Shown piece after piece: positions 46,692 to 56,560 of a stretch of DNA of 64,000 nucleotides. The position numbers and the translations under genes were made by a program. How positions within the stretch are numbered: position 1 is the stretch's first letter; each line of letters opens with the position of its first letter. The stretch is from an unicellular cyanobacterium SU3 (lineage in GTDB: Bacteria > Cyanobacteriota > Cyanobacteriia > Cyanobacteriales > Microcystaceae), in the NCBI GenBank assembly GCA_002172675.1, contig NETF01000061.1, forward strand, positions 1-64,000. The letters run 5' to 3'. The notes beneath the pieces are model-generated. The model was not told where the DNA came from. It was given only the letters and a program-made list of their open reading frames with translations, and did no database searches.

Positions 46692-46747
46692 GTGGGCAAA
46701 TAATCATAATTAACTATCGATTATTCAAGATAATTAGATTTGCCCAC
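46692..46747. repeat. MITE-like inverted repeat (GTGGGCAAAT arms)
   Basis: GTGGGCAAAT at 46692-46701 pairs with ATTTGCCCAC at 46738-46747 across 36 AT-rich bases, followed by CCTACA. The arms match the GTGGGCAAT family at 12052, 12648 and 32765. It lies 3' of ssb. Confidence 0.7.
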
Positions 46748-46780
46748 CCTACATTTTCTATTATTCAGCAACAGCTTGAT

Positions 46781-47245
46781 TTAAAAAGGAATGGGATCAT
46801 CAGCTTCATTATCTGATGTGGGGGATACTGTGTCAGACTCATCCATATCATAATCATCCTCATCATAATGATTATCCATCGGTTGAGATGATTTAGCAGA
46901 ATCAAAAGAAACCACATTATCCGCAGAAGAAGACTCACCTAGTCCATCTAAAGGATAAAAACGAGAAATTACCAATTCTGCCCGTTTTTCTTTAAACCCT
47001 TCTTTACGTTCAAAGGTATTCATAGCTAAACGGCCTTCTAAAATTAAGCGATCGCCTTCGGTGCAACTTTCTTTCATTTGTGTTGCTAAACCGCCCCATC
47101 CGACAACTTTGAGGGTGGAGGGCGCATCTTCTTTTCGCCGTCCTTCAAATTCTACCAACATTTGCGCCACTTCTGTCTGGTTATCTGGGGTATAGCGTAA
47201 TTCAGGGTTACTAATGACTTTCGCCATTAACACGCAAGTATTCAT
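46781..47245 (-). CDS. ssb: Single-stranded DNA-binding protein
   Basis: The 154-residue protein has an N-terminal OB fold at about residues 1-105 (LMAKVISNPELRYTPDNQTE, LKVVGWGGLATQMKE, LILEGRLAMNTFERKEGF). An acidic disordered linker follows (HYDEDDYDMDESD). The conserved tip DDPIPF recruits partner proteins. It binds ssDNA in replication and repair. Confidence 0.93.
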   Translation of the reverse strand: MNTCVLMAKVISNPELRYTPDNQTEVAQMLVEFEGRRKEDAPSTLKVVGWGGLATQMKESCTEGDRLILEGRLAMNTFERKEGFKEKRAELVISRFYPLDGLGESSSADNVVSFDSAKSSQPMDNHYDEDDYDMDESDTVSPTSDNEADDPIPF

Positions 47246-47383
47246 TTATTCAACTTCCAAGATCAACGGTATTACTATTTTATCCTTTAAAGTCTCATTA
47301 TTAAATCACGACTCTGCACCCTTCCTACACTCCCCATTTTTAACCCATAATAAAATAGAAAGCATTTACCGCAAGGAGCCTTA

Positions 47384-47659
47384 ATGATTAGTATTGATTT
47401 AGCCCTCAAGTACACACCTCTTCCTATTTCGGTGCAACGGAAAGAAGTTGATGACGCACAAACACTTTATGATCAGATTGTCAATGCCATGAAATCAGGA
47501 ACCTCTCAGTTAATTGAGTTAACTTGTGAGAAACAAACAGAAAAGAAAGTCGCTGTGATGAGTGATCAAATTAGTGCTGTCATCCTTTCTCAAAAAGATG
47601 GTGGTGCAGCGGCCGGCAGGGTTCCTGGGTTCTTTTCTATGGTTGAATCAGAACAATAG
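47384..47659 (+). CDS. UPF0367 family protein
   Basis: The 91-residue protein matches the cyanobacterial UPF0367 family: MISIDLALKYTPLPISVQRK, TSQLIELTCEKQTEKKVAVM, and AVILSQKDGGAAAGRVPGFF. Function is unknown. An AAGGAG site lies just before the ATG. It is divergent from ssb. Confidence 0.88.
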   Translation: MISIDLALKYTPLPISVQRKEVDDAQTLYDQIVNAMKSGTSQLIELTCEKQTEKKVAVMSDQISAVILSQKDGGAAAGRVPGFFSMVESEQ

Positions 47660-47744
47660 ATAAATACAAAGACCAAGGGAAAAAGAGATAGTTATTATCT
47701 TCTTTCTTCCTTAGTCTTACTTTATTTCAGTATTCTTTATCGTC

Positions 47745-48131
47745 ATGAAAATTATACAACCTTATCAACCTTTATTACTTCGTGTAGTCCACGGTTTAAC
47801 TGCTTTATTTCTCATCTTGGCGATGATTACCGCTTATTGGACTTATGATGTTTATGACGGTAGGTGGGGACACATTCCCTTACCTAAGTTTGAAGAAATC
47901 GAAGGAATTCATGGGACTTTCGGACTTTGGACGTTATTAATTTTTCCTACTTTAGTTTTTTATGCTTTTCATCAAGGTCGAAAACGTTTAATTCAAAAGA
48001 ATACTTTTTCTAACTTAAGCCATGTTTCTAAACAAGGTTGGTCTTATCATCTTCATCGGTTGATTAATACTTTTATCCTTTTTTCTCTGACGTTTGCCGT
48101 TTTTACTGGCAAAATGATGGATGAAAAATAG
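47745..48131 (+). CDS. Cytochrome b561-like membrane protein, truncated at its 3' end
   Basis: The 128-residue frame encodes about three membrane helices (LLRVVHGLTALFLILAMITA, LWTLLIFPTLVFYAFHQG, FILFSLTFAVFTGKMM). Conserved His residues in VVHGL and YHLHRLINTF probably bind heme. Relatives of this cytochrome b/b6 type are about 190 residues with a fourth helix. Here the frame ends after MMDEK at a TAG that belongs to the terminal repeat of an inserted element (48127-48622). It is therefore broken, and function is doubtful. The missing 3' part was not found beyond the element. Confidence 0.72.
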   Translation: MKIIQPYQPLLLRVVHGLTALFLILAMITAYWTYDVYDGRWGHIPLPKFEEIEGIHGTFGLWTLLIFPTLVFYAFHQGRKRLIQKNTFSNLSHVSKQGWSYHLHRLINTFILFSLTFAVFTGKMMDEK

Positions 48132-48622
48132 ACATCTCCATAATTTAATAAAATCAAGAAATATAGTATAATAAAATGAATAATTAGTTCAAAAAAGAAT
48201 GGAAACTTACACTTGGAGCTATCTAAAAAAATATCCTAAACAAACCAAAAGATTATTAGGAATTGATGACAATCAATTGTTCCAATTGATTGCTCTAGGG
48301 AAGCTTCTTCATCAGAAAAAAAAAAAAGTATTTAAAGTAGTTCAAGAAAGATTTCGCTTACATAAGAGTCGATATAAATCGGTTTTGTTAACCGTTTGTG
48401 GATTAGTTCGGTTGAGAATTAGTTCCTTGATTTTGAAAATAATAGAATCCTCCCAATCTGGAGAGGTAATTGACGTTATAATGAGCCATAGTTTTATGTC
48501 CAAATTAGAGTTAATTCCTTCAACCCCTTATTAATTCGTTCTGAAGGCTAATTTTGACTTCAAGTTTAATCTGCCTGTTTTCATTGCTGTAACTGGGTTA
48601 TGGATTCTTGGAGATGTCTATT
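48127..48622. mobile_element. Short IS remnant (496 bp) with 14-bp terminal inverted repeats
   Basis: AATAGACATCTCCA at 48127-48140 is repeated in inverse at 48609-48622. Inside lies the beginning of a DDE transposase gene (48199-48534) that soon loses frame. The element is too short for a full IS and is best seen as an internally deleted copy. It interrupts the cytochrome b561 gene and supplies its stop codon. No target duplication was recognised. Confidence 0.78.
48199..48534 (+). pseudogene. Transposase N-terminal remnant (IS5-like DDE type)
   Basis: The frame starts METYTWSYLKKYPKQTKRLL and GIDDNQLFQLIALGKLLHQK, the N-terminal helix-turn-helix of a cyanobacterial IS5-like transposase. 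After a run of eleven A at 48319-48329 the sequence no longer matches the family and the frame ends early. The DDE core is absent. Confidence 0.7.
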
Positions 48623-48667
48623 GAATGATAATCAAATCGATTTTCTAAAAGTTTAACTGTTCATTGG

Positions 48668-49897
48668 TTACTGAATACTGGTCACGCCTTTAATCTTAAC
48701 AAAGTCTAATAGGCGATGAGCAAGTTCTAATTTAGAACAAGAATCTATGATTTTTTGTTGGTTATTAGCATCAATAAAAATGGCTTGATTGGTATTCGTT
48801 CCAAACCCTGCTTCTGGCTGATCAATAGGGTTAGCGACAATAATATCTAAATTTTTACGCTTTAATTTTTCTAAAGCAGGATTGACAATATCCCCAGTTT
48901 GTGCGGCAAATCCGATTAAGGTTTGATGGGCTTTTTTCAGAGTTCCTAACTTAGCTAATATATCTGTAACAGGTTCTAATTTTAACTCAGTGGGTAGCTC
49001 TTTTTTAGGTAATTTATGATTTGTATAATTGACAGGTTTTACATCAGCCACCGCAGCCGACATAATAATAATATCAGACTCGACTAAATGACTCATGATC
49101 ACCGCTTCCATTTGGTCAGCACTCACCACAGACATAAGTTTATAATTAGGTGATAAGGGCAATAATTCGGGTGCAATGGGACCATGAACTAAGGTGACAA
49201 TAGCACCGCGATCGCTGGCTGCTTGGGCTAAAGCTAAGGCCATTTTTCCCGTGGAAGGATTACCTAAAAATCTCACTGGATCAAGATGTTCTCTGGTTCC
49301 GCCTCCACTGATTAAAATGCGTTTACCCTTAAAATCTTGTTGCCCTTGGGTATAGGTTAAAGACTGTAACTTGTTGATAATTTCAATGGGTTCGGCCATT
49401 CGCCCTGATCCCACGCGATCGCAAGCGAGTAACCCTGAACCCGGTCCGATACTATGATAACGAGTATTACGCCTCAACTGTTGCCAGTTCCGTTGGATCA
49501 CAGACTGCTCCCACATTTCTGTATTCATGGCCGGTGCCAGTAAAATGGGACACTCAGAGGCTAAAACTGTATTCGTTAATAAGTTATCAGCCAACCCATG
49601 AGTTAACTTCCCTAAAGTATTAGCCGTCAAAGGTGCAATCAAAAATAAATCAGCCTCTTCTCCCAAGGCAATATGCAAAGGACGAGAATGGATTCCCTGC
49701 CAAAAATCTGCATCGGTATAAGCTTGATGACGACTGAGGGTAGAAACCGTTAAGGGTGTTATGAAACCTTGGGCAGCTTCAGTGAGGATAACCCGAACCT
49801 CTGCCCCTGCTTGAAATAAAGAAGAAATAACCTCACAGACTTTATAAGCAGCAATACCGCCACATACGCCTATGAGGACCAATTTAGACTTGAGCAT
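48668..49897 (-). CDS. coaBC: Bifunctional phosphopantothenoylcysteine decarboxylase/synthetase
   Basis: Carries out two steps of coenzyme A synthesis. The 409-residue protein has an N-terminal FMN-dependent CoaC domain ([19 protein letters not shown], the substrate motif [10 protein letters not shown]) and a C-terminal CoaB domain from about residue 190 ([50 protein letters not shown]). The conserved Lys in [14 protein letters not shown] binds substrate. It follows the DUF2555 gene by two bases, so the two are an operon. Confidence 0.95.
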   Translation of the reverse strand: MLKSKLVLIGVCGGIAAYKVCEVISSLFQAGAEVRVILTEAAQGFITPLTVSTLSRHQAYTDADFWQGIHSRPLHIALGEEADLFLIAPLTANTLGKLTHGLADNLLTNTVLASECPILLAPAMNTEMWEQSVIQRNWQQLRRNTRYHSIGPGSGLLACDRVGSGRMAEPIEIINKLQSLTYTQGQQDFKGKRILISGGGTREHLDPVRFLGNPSTGKMALALAQAASDRGAIVTLVHGPIAPELLPLSPNYKLMSVVSADQMEAVIMSHLVESDIIIMSAAVADVKPVNYTNHKLPKKELPTELKLEPVTDILAKLGTLKKAHQTLIGFAAQTGDIVNPALEKLKRKNLDIIVANPIDQPEAGFGTNTNQAIFIDANNQQKIIDSCSKLELAHRLLDFVKIKGVTSIQ

Positions 49898-49899
49898 GA

Positions 49900-50112
49900 T
49901 TATGCTTCGTCATACGCTTCGATGTCGAGCAAGTATAGATAAGGTTCTGCGAGGTCTTGACGTTGGAAGGCGATCGCTCGTAATGTATGCCAATCTTTGA
50001 GGGCTTCAAAGGGGTTGGTATAGTCATCTTGTTCGAGTCGTCCTGCCAGATCCGCTACATCTTTCTCTGTGAATACAGAAATGTCTTGCCCTGTCAAACT
50101 TAAGGTTGTCAT
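49900..50112 (-). CDS. DUF2555 family protein
   Basis: The 70-residue protein ([55 protein letters not shown]) matches the small cyanobacterial DUF2555 family. The start at 50112 is supported by a strong GGAGGTG seven bases upstream; a longer frame to 50181 has no site. Function is unknown. Tight linkage to coaBC suggests co-expression. Confidence 0.85.
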   Translation of the reverse strand: MTTLSLTGQDISVFTEKDVADLAGRLEQDDYTNPFEALKDWHTLRAIAFQRQDLAEPYLYLLDIEAYDEA

Positions 50113-50376
50113 CACCGCACCTCCTCTGACGTTGCTAATTTTTCCGTCTTCCCCATTGTACCCTGCTCCCTCACAAATCATAGCTTCCTTTCAATTAATC
50201 TTATTGTTTCTACTTTGGCAACATTATTGTTTTTTAATGTTTTCTTACTTTTTATAATTTTTCTTTATGTTTATCAAAAATTATCATAATCTACATATAT
50301 CTTTACAAAATGAGGTATATGTATATACAATTCTTAAAGAATCATGAAATTCTATTGCACCCATAACACAATAATT

Positions 50377-51684
50377 ATGAATACGACTGTGAGGATTTTA
50401 AATCTCTTCAAAGTAGCCAGTGCTACCGCTTTAACCTGCTTTTCTGTCCTTGGTGGTTTAGCCACTCCTGCTATGGCGCAACTCGGTTCTATTTCAGGAA
50501 CCAAATTCAACGATCTCAATAAAAATGGCATCAGAGATCCCCTAGAACTCGGTTTAGCTGGATGGACAATTCAACTCATCGACTTTGATGGCGATGTTAT
50601 TGCTACCGATACCACCGATCTCAACGGGGATTATTCCTTTTCACAATTAGCGCCGGGTCCCTATGTTGTGCGAGAAGTGCAACAAGCGGGTTGGAGACAA
50701 ACCTTACCTAACTTTATTGAAAGTCTGCAACTAGGACCCGTCAACGGAGGTTGGGATTACGATGATCCCGATAATGATTGGCCACTGATTGCACCAGACG
50801 CTAACGGTAACTTTCAGTCTCCAGTCAATATTACCGATACTCCGACCATTGACTTAAGCGAATATTTGACCGTTAACTATACCGGTCAAAACCTAGATAA
50901 AGTGTCAAACTCTGGCAAAAACTTTGATGTTGAATACTTTCCTAGTAGTTTCAACGATATCGATGTAGCAGGAGAAACCTTTGAACTGCAACAGTTCCAT
51001 TTCCACTTCGAAAGTGAACACGCCATCAATGGACTTCTCACAGATATGGAGTTACACTTTGTTAACCGCCATGTCGACGGAGGGTTATCGGTTCTAGGGT
51101 TATTAGTAGAACAAGGTAGCGAAAATCAGGCATTGAAACCCCTTTTTGATGCGATTGATGCCGAACTCGATGCCAATGGCAGTGTGCCTTCTAGTTTAAC
51201 CTTGGGTCAAAACTTAAATATTGGCGATATCATACCCACTAGTTTTGATGGTTGGTTCTACAATGGATCGTTAACCACCCCTCCTGCAACCGAAGGAGTT
51301 AACTGGTTTGTCTTTGAAGATACGATTCAAATGTCTGCAGCACAAATCGGTATTTACCAAGATTACCTAGCTAGTATTGGTTTTACCCAAAATAATCGAC
51401 CTTTACAGGATTTGAATGGAAGACAGTTTAACGAACATAACCATCAAGAAACCCTTAATGGTGGTTCGATTTCTGAGCTTAACTTTGGTAATGCTTTGGA
51501 TTTAGGTCTTTTGGGACTAACTCAACTTAACTACCAAGTTACCGTTAACGACGATGCTACAGAGGATCTTGATTTTGGAGCTTCTCCAGCTAGTGTTCCT
51601 GAACCCGGTTCTATGGCAGCCTTATTAGGTTTAGCTGGTGCTGGTGCGGTTTCTCGCTTGAGACAAAAGCAAAGCAATAAATAA
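50377..51684 (+). CDS. Alpha-type carbonic anhydrase with SdrD-B-like domain and PEP-CTERM tail
   Basis: The product of about 435 residues has a signal peptide ending ATPAMAQ. A B-like repeat domain follows (SGTKFNDLNKNGIRDPLELG, NGDYSFSQLAPGPYVVREVQ). The alpha-carbonic anhydrase domain at about 125-350 has zinc ligands in LQQFHFHFESEH (two His) and MELHFVNRH, and the Thr in GSLTTPPATEGVNW. It ends with VPEPGSMAALLGLAGAGA and RLRQKQ, a PEP-CTERM sorting signal. It should hydrate CO2 outside the cytoplasmic membrane. An ATG at 50344 would lengthen the N-terminus by 11 residues; I prefer 50377 for a normal signal peptide. Confidence 0.88.
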   Translation: MNTTVRILNLFKVASATALTCFSVLGGLATPAMAQLGSISGTKFNDLNKNGIRDPLELGLAGWTIQLIDFDGDVIATDTTDLNGDYSFSQLAPGPYVVREVQQAGWRQTLPNFIESLQLGPVNGGWDYDDPDNDWPLIAPDANGNFQSPVNITDTPTIDLSEYLTVNYTGQNLDKVSNSGKNFDVEYFPSSFNDIDVAGETFELQQFHFHFESEHAINGLLTDMELHFVNRHVDGGLSVLGLLVEQGSENQALKPLFDAIDAELDANGSVPSSLTLGQNLNIGDIIPTSFDGWFYNGSLTTPPATEGVNWFVFEDTIQMSAAQIGIYQDYLASIGFTQNNRPLQDLNGRQFNEHNHQETLNGGSISELNFGNALDLGLLGLTQLNYQVTVNDDATEDLDFGASPASVPEPGSMAALLGLAGAGAVSRLRQKQSNK

Positions 51685-51702
51685 TAGGTGAAATAAATCA
51701 AC

Positions 51703-51737
51703 AATCCCACGATTTTAAAACAGTCGTGGGATTTTTA
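51703..51737 (+). terminator. Rho-independent terminator after the carbonic anhydrase gene
   Basis: AATCCCACGA at 51703-51712 pairs with TCGTGGGATT at 51724-51733, followed by TTTT. The 10-bp GC-containing stem lies 18 bases after the stop codon. Confidence 0.88.
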
Positions 51738-51822
51738 AGTTTACTGACATCTTGCAGTAGTATAGAAAAACGAGACAAAAAAACAAGAAAATCACTTCTC
51801 AAACAGTCACAGTTAAAATAAC

Positions 51823-51861
51823 CCCTGTTCCCTGTTCCCTGTTCCCTGTTCCCTGTTCCCT
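51823..51861. repeat. Tandem 7-bp repeat (CCCTGTT), five copies
   Basis: Five full CCCTGTT units and a partial sixth, with no mismatch. This is the same period as the repeat at 5454-5488 but a different unit. It lies between a terminator and the end of the M23 peptidase gene. Confidence 0.9.
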
Positions 51862-51901
51862 CCCTAAACTAGCTGATTTTATCGAAGGTGCAAGATAACA
51901 A

Positions 51902-52540
51902 TTAAAGATTCGCTTGACCTCCATACATTTCTTGCAAAACCAAAGCCGGATCGAGATATTCTCCCCGATACTTTAACCCCCAGTGAAGATGGGGCCCCGT
52001 GGTTCGTCCTGTCATTCCCACACGGCCAATTCTTGCGCCGGCGGGTACATCTTGACCCAACCATAAAACCAGTCCCCCTTCTCTATCTACAAAATAGCGA
52101 CCTTGGGAACTATCTTCTACTGTTCCCATCAAATGACAATAGATATGAGTCCACTGTCCTGATTGAATGGTAATCATGGTTCCACAAGCGGTATGATCTG
52201 AAAGAGCAACCACCCTTCCTCCCCACCAGTTACGGACATAACTCCCCAATGGTGCGGCCATATCTAACCCTCGATGAAATTGAGATTGTCCCGTAATGGG
52301 AGAGGTACGATAACCATATCCAGAGGTATAGGTTTGAAAATTTTCGACGGGAAATGACGCATATTGCCAAGTATTGCTAGAATTAGTCGCCGGAACATAC
52401 TGGGCCTGGGAGGGGGACTGCTGCCAACCACTAAGAATCACAGGAACCAGTAATGCACCTATTCCCAGCGAAACTAACAAATGAAGTCCTTTGAGACTAA
52501 GTCTAGCATTTTTTACATATTGCATGACAGTACCATTCAC
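51902..52540 (-). CDS. M23-family (LytM-like) metallopeptidase
   Basis: The 212-residue protein has one N-terminal membrane or signal helix (LHLLVSLGIGALLVPVIL, then a QAQ cleavage-like site). The M23 domain has QFHRGLDMAAPLGSYV (His and Asp ligands), THIYCHLMG and GPHLHWGLKYRGEYLDP, with the HxH zinc ligand pair. It should cut or bind peptidoglycan in the periplasm. MQYVK, five residues in, is an alternative start. Confidence 0.92.
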   Translation of the reverse strand: MNGTVMQYVKNARLSLKGLHLLVSLGIGALLVPVILSGWQQSPSQAQYVPATNSSNTWQYASFPVENFQTYTSGYGYRTSPITGQSQFHRGLDMAAPLGSYVRNWWGGRVVALSDHTACGTMITIQSGQWTHIYCHLMGTVEDSSQGRYFVDREGGLVLWLGQDVPAGARIGRVGMTGRTTGPHLHWGLKYRGEYLDPALVLQEMYGGQANL

Positions 52541-52749
52541 ACCAGATCAGAGGAAAACCAAATATTATACGTTAGCTTGCATGATAGCTATTTTTAACCA
52601 AAGTTGCCGAAACGACAAGGGAATGTTATCAGTGAACAATGAACAGTGTGCGGAATATAATTGGGAAGATGATGTTCCTTTCACAAAACCTAACTAACCC
52701 ATTTCCCCAATGACCCAGAAGTGGTAATCTATAGGGTGAAAAAATAACA

Positions 52750-52777
52750 TTAACATTTCGACTTCGTTAGATGTTAA
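52750..52777. repeat. Hairpin TTAACAT-N14-ATGTTAA
   Basis: Perfect 7-bp arms separated by 14 bases (TTCGACTTCGTTAG). The loop holds TTCGACTTCG, similar to dispersed GAAGTCGAA repeats in cyanobacteria. Confidence 0.6.
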
Positions 52778-52995
52778 CCTTGTGCTTCGACAGGAGTTCG
52801 GCGAGGCTCACTCGAGTCGCTCAGTTTCCGCCTAGCCAAAGGGTTAAACATTCTCGCTCAGCCAAATCCCTGGGACACAGGGAGTCTGCCTCGGTGTAGT
52901 TTGCGCTACACGCCAGTTAGTACCATCAAAGGTGAGTAAAACCTGCGGAGGCTAAGTAAGACCAAAACAGGATTTATCTTGTGGAGGCAATCGCT

Positions 52996-53046
52996 GTTGA
53001 AAGAGGAAGCCTCGCACGAAGTTTACGGAGTGCGTAGGTATGTCAC
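52996..53046 (+). ncRNA. Possible IS605/TnpB omega-RNA-like right-end remnant
   Basis: GTTGAAAGAGGAAGCC, a CGCAC/GTGCG hairpin (53013-53017 with 53030-53034), then GTAGGTATGTCAC. The pattern GTTGAA-x-AGGAAGCC, hairpin, GTATGTCAC is typical of the right end of IS200/IS605-type tnpB elements, where the guide RNA scaffold ends. I see no intact tnpB upstream. It ends 30 bases before the beta-subunit ATG. Recognition is from pattern memory. Confidence 0.45.
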
Positions 53047-53049
53047 TAA

Positions 53050-54528
<1,479 letters not shown>

Positions 54529-54612
54529 ATTCAATAACCTTTGTCTAACTTGTAGGGGTGGGCTATGGTTCGCCCCTATTCAGCACTAATCATTAGATAA
54601 TCAATTACTGAT

Positions 54613-55023
54613 ATGCCATTAACTGTTCGTGTCATTACCCCTGATAAAACCGTTTGGGACGGGGACGTACAAGAAATTATCCTACCCAGTACCTCTGGAC
54701 AACTGGGTATTTTAGCTGGTCACGCCCCCCTATTAACTGCCTTAGATACCGGTGTTATTCGAGTTCGTCCCGATAAAGACTGGAAGAGTATCGCTGTTAT
54801 GGGCGGATTTGCTGAAGTCGAACAAGATGAAATTAAAGTCTTAGTTAACTCAGCAGAAGCTGGAGACAACATCGATAAAGAAGCAGCGAAACAAGAGTAT
54901 AACAACGCTCAAAGCCGTCTAGAAGAGGCTAATAAGGGTGGAGAGCCTATGGAGCAAATGAAAGCTTCTAACGCCTATAAAAAAGCCAGGGCCCGCCTTC
55001 AAGCAGCCGGTGGCATGGTTTAA
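54613..55023 (+). CDS. atpC: ATP synthase F1 epsilon subunit (cyanobacterial atpE)
   Basis: The 136-residue protein starts [20 protein letters not shown] with the beta-sandwich motifs [20 protein letters not shown] and [20 protein letters not shown]-terminal two-helix region follows ([20 protein letters not shown]). It inhibits ATP hydrolysis and links F1 to Fo. It is 84 bases after the beta gene; the gap contains an AGGGGTGGGC/CGCCCCT hairpin. Confidence 0.97.
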   Translation: MPLTVRVITPDKTVWDGDVQEIILPSTSGQLGILAGHAPLLTALDTGVIRVRPDKDWKSIAVMGGFAEVEQDEIKVLVNSAEAGDNIDKEAAKQEYNNAQSRLEEANKGGEPMEQMKASNAYKKARARLQAAGGMV

Positions 55024-55053
55024 AAATATCTCAAACTTATTCATATCATTTTA

Positions 55054-55077
55054 GGGACAGATTAATCAATCTGTTCC
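55054..55077 (+). terminator. Hairpin after the epsilon gene, probable transcript end
   Basis: GGGACAGATT and AATCTGTTCC form a stem with one G-T pair and a 4-base loop, 30 bases after the stop codon. No strong T run follows, so termination strength is unclear. Confidence 0.5.
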
Positions 55078-55134
55078 TACTCAATTTCAAGAAGATATTG
55101 TTAAGAGAGTATTTGAATCAGAAATTTTAGGACT

Positions 55135-55692
55135 TTACAAACTTTCTTTAGAAGACCAAATATTAGGTTGAAATTGTTTGTCTAAAGGAGTTTTAGCAAT
55201 GTGATTAGTGTAATTGTGCATGACTTTGATTGCAATGCCTAAAATGACTTCGAGTACCTGTTGTTTACTATATCCTGCTGTCAAAAATGCTTCTACTTCA
55301 CTGTCTTCTACCCAACCGCGAGCTTTTACCATTTGTTGGGTAAAGTGACGTAATGCTTGTAATTTGGCATTTCCTATTGGTGTTCCATCTCTTAAAGCTT
55401 CAATATTTTCTGGGGACATTCCCATCGCTTTAGCTAATCCTGAATGGGCTGCCATACAGTAATCGCAAGAGTTTTCATAGTTTACCGTTAGATAAATTAT
55501 TTGCTGTTCAATCTTCGTAAAACTTGTAGTCTCAAATAAGTCCCACAACGCCATTGAACCTTTTAATAACGCTGGAGCTTCAGCAGCAATCCCTTCTAAA
55601 TTAGGAATAAAGCCAAAAGTTTTTTGAGCGTGAACCAAAGCAGACTTGGAGTCTATTGGTGCTGTTTCCAAAGTATGAATGGTAAATTTCAT
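55135..55692 (-). CDS. Carboxymuconolactone decarboxylase/AhpD-like protein
   Basis: The 185-residue protein has the AhpD core NYENSCDYCMAAHSGLAKAM with CxxC and the following His. This is typical of peroxidase-related alkylhydroperoxidase proteins. The upstream helix reads FTKIEQQIIYLTVNY. It may reduce peroxides with a thiol partner (family knowledge). The gene is divergent from a TetR-family regulator with a strong palindrome between them, so it is the probable target. Confidence 0.9.
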   Translation of the reverse strand: MKFTIHTLETAPIDSKSALVHAQKTFGFIPNLEGIAAEAPALLKGSMALWDLFETTSFTKIEQQIIYLTVNYENSCDYCMAAHSGLAKAMGMSPENIEALRDGTPIGNAKLQALRHFTQQMVKARGWVEDSEVEAFLTAGYSKQQVLEVILGIAIKVMHNYTNHIAKTPLDKQFQPNIWSSKESL

Positions 55693-55718
55693 TGTTTTAA
55701 TTTCTAATTTGAGTTTTT

Positions 55719-55740
55719 AAGGAGACAAGTCTGTCTCCTT
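55719..55740. promoter_or_regulatory. Operator palindrome for the TetR-family regulator
   Basis: AAGGAGACA, AGTC, TGTCTCCTT: nine-base perfect arms around four bases. It lies between the divergent AhpD-like and TetR genes, 26 bases from the former's ATG. Size and symmetry suit a TetR dimer. It should repress both genes until an inducer binds (inference). Confidence 0.8.
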
Positions 55741-55792
55741 GATTAACTGATAGTATAGCTATATGAGACAACTTTGTCTACGTGAAATTGTC

Positions 55793-56362
55793 ATGAAATC
55801 TTCTCATAATTCTCGTCAACAAATTTTAGAAACAGCTTCTCGACTCTTCTATCAAAAAGGAATTCAAAATGTAGGTATCAACGAGATTATTGCTACTAGC
55901 GGGGCAGCCAAAAGAACTCTGTATCGGCACTTTGCTTCTAAAGATGAACTGATTGAAGCAGTAATGAAACACCGAGCTAGAGAATGGTTACGTTGGTTTG
56001 AAACAGCAGTACGAGATCGCGGTAACACTGCTAAAGAAAGATTGCTAGCTACATTTGACGTACTGCGAGAGTGGTATGCCAGTCCAGATTTTCGAGGGTG
56101 TCCTTTTATTAATGCCGTACTAGAAATAGCTGACGCTTCTCATCCTGCACATGAGGTTTCAATAGGAGTTAGGGAATCAATTCGGATCCAAATTAAGCAA
56201 TTAGCAGAACAAGCTGGAGTAAAGGATTCAGAATCATTTTCTCAGCAATATTTGCTCTTAATTGGAGGGGCGAGCTTGATGGCTACTATAGAGGGGGTTT
56301 CTGGAGGTGCTAACTACGCTCAACAGGCATTATCAACTTTAATCAATAGTGCGCTTGATTAA
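55793..56362 (+). CDS. TetR-family transcriptional regulator
   Basis: The product of about 189 residues has the TetR helix-turn-helix near its N-terminus: RQQILETASRLFYQKGIQNV, GINEIIATSGAAKRTLYRHF and ASKDELIEAVM. The C-terminal helical domain has YASPDFRGCPFINAVLEIAD. I start at MKSSHN (55793), which fits the usual TetR N-terminus; an ATG at 55763 is possible. It probably controls the divergent AhpD-like gene and itself through the palindrome at 55719-55740. Confidence 0.9.
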   Translation: MKSSHNSRQQILETASRLFYQKGIQNVGINEIIATSGAAKRTLYRHFASKDELIEAVMKHRAREWLRWFETAVRDRGNTAKERLLATFDVLREWYASPDFRGCPFINAVLEIADASHPAHEVSIGVRESIRIQIKQLAEQAGVKDSESFSQQYLLLIGGASLMATIEGVSGGANYAQQALSTLINSALD

Positions 56363-56367
56363 TCTAT

Positions 56368-56502
56368 CTAAAAGTTCTCAAATCTTTGAGGTAACATTTG
56401 AATATAGCGAACCGTATGATGAATGTTTTTATGCTTGTCTTCTCTGACAGTTATCCAAAGATTTTTGTATACAGCGTGCGATTCAATCATCTTGATTTCC
56501 AT
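56368..56502 (-). CDS. Short protein, possible NUDIX N-terminal remnant
   Basis: A 44-residue frame from ATG 56500-56502 to TAG 56368-56370. It reads MEIKMIESHAVYKNLWITVR then EDKHKNIHHTVRY. The V-Y-K-N-x-W-I-x-V-R-E-D-K pattern is the usual start of NUDIX hydrolases, but the Nudix box is absent. It may be a truncated gene or chance. Confidence 0.35.
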   Translation of the reverse strand: MEIKMIESHAVYKNLWITVREDKHKNIHHTVRYIQMLPQRFENF

Positions 56503-56560
56503 AACCAATCTTAACTTAAAGATAGTATTATTATTTTAGAAAAAAATTTGTAGTTAAACG

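Noticed and set aside
50030-50060. GTTCGAGTCG-like stretch as a tRNA T-arm
   Set aside because: Lies within the DUF2555 coding sequence and no cloverleaf partners are present.
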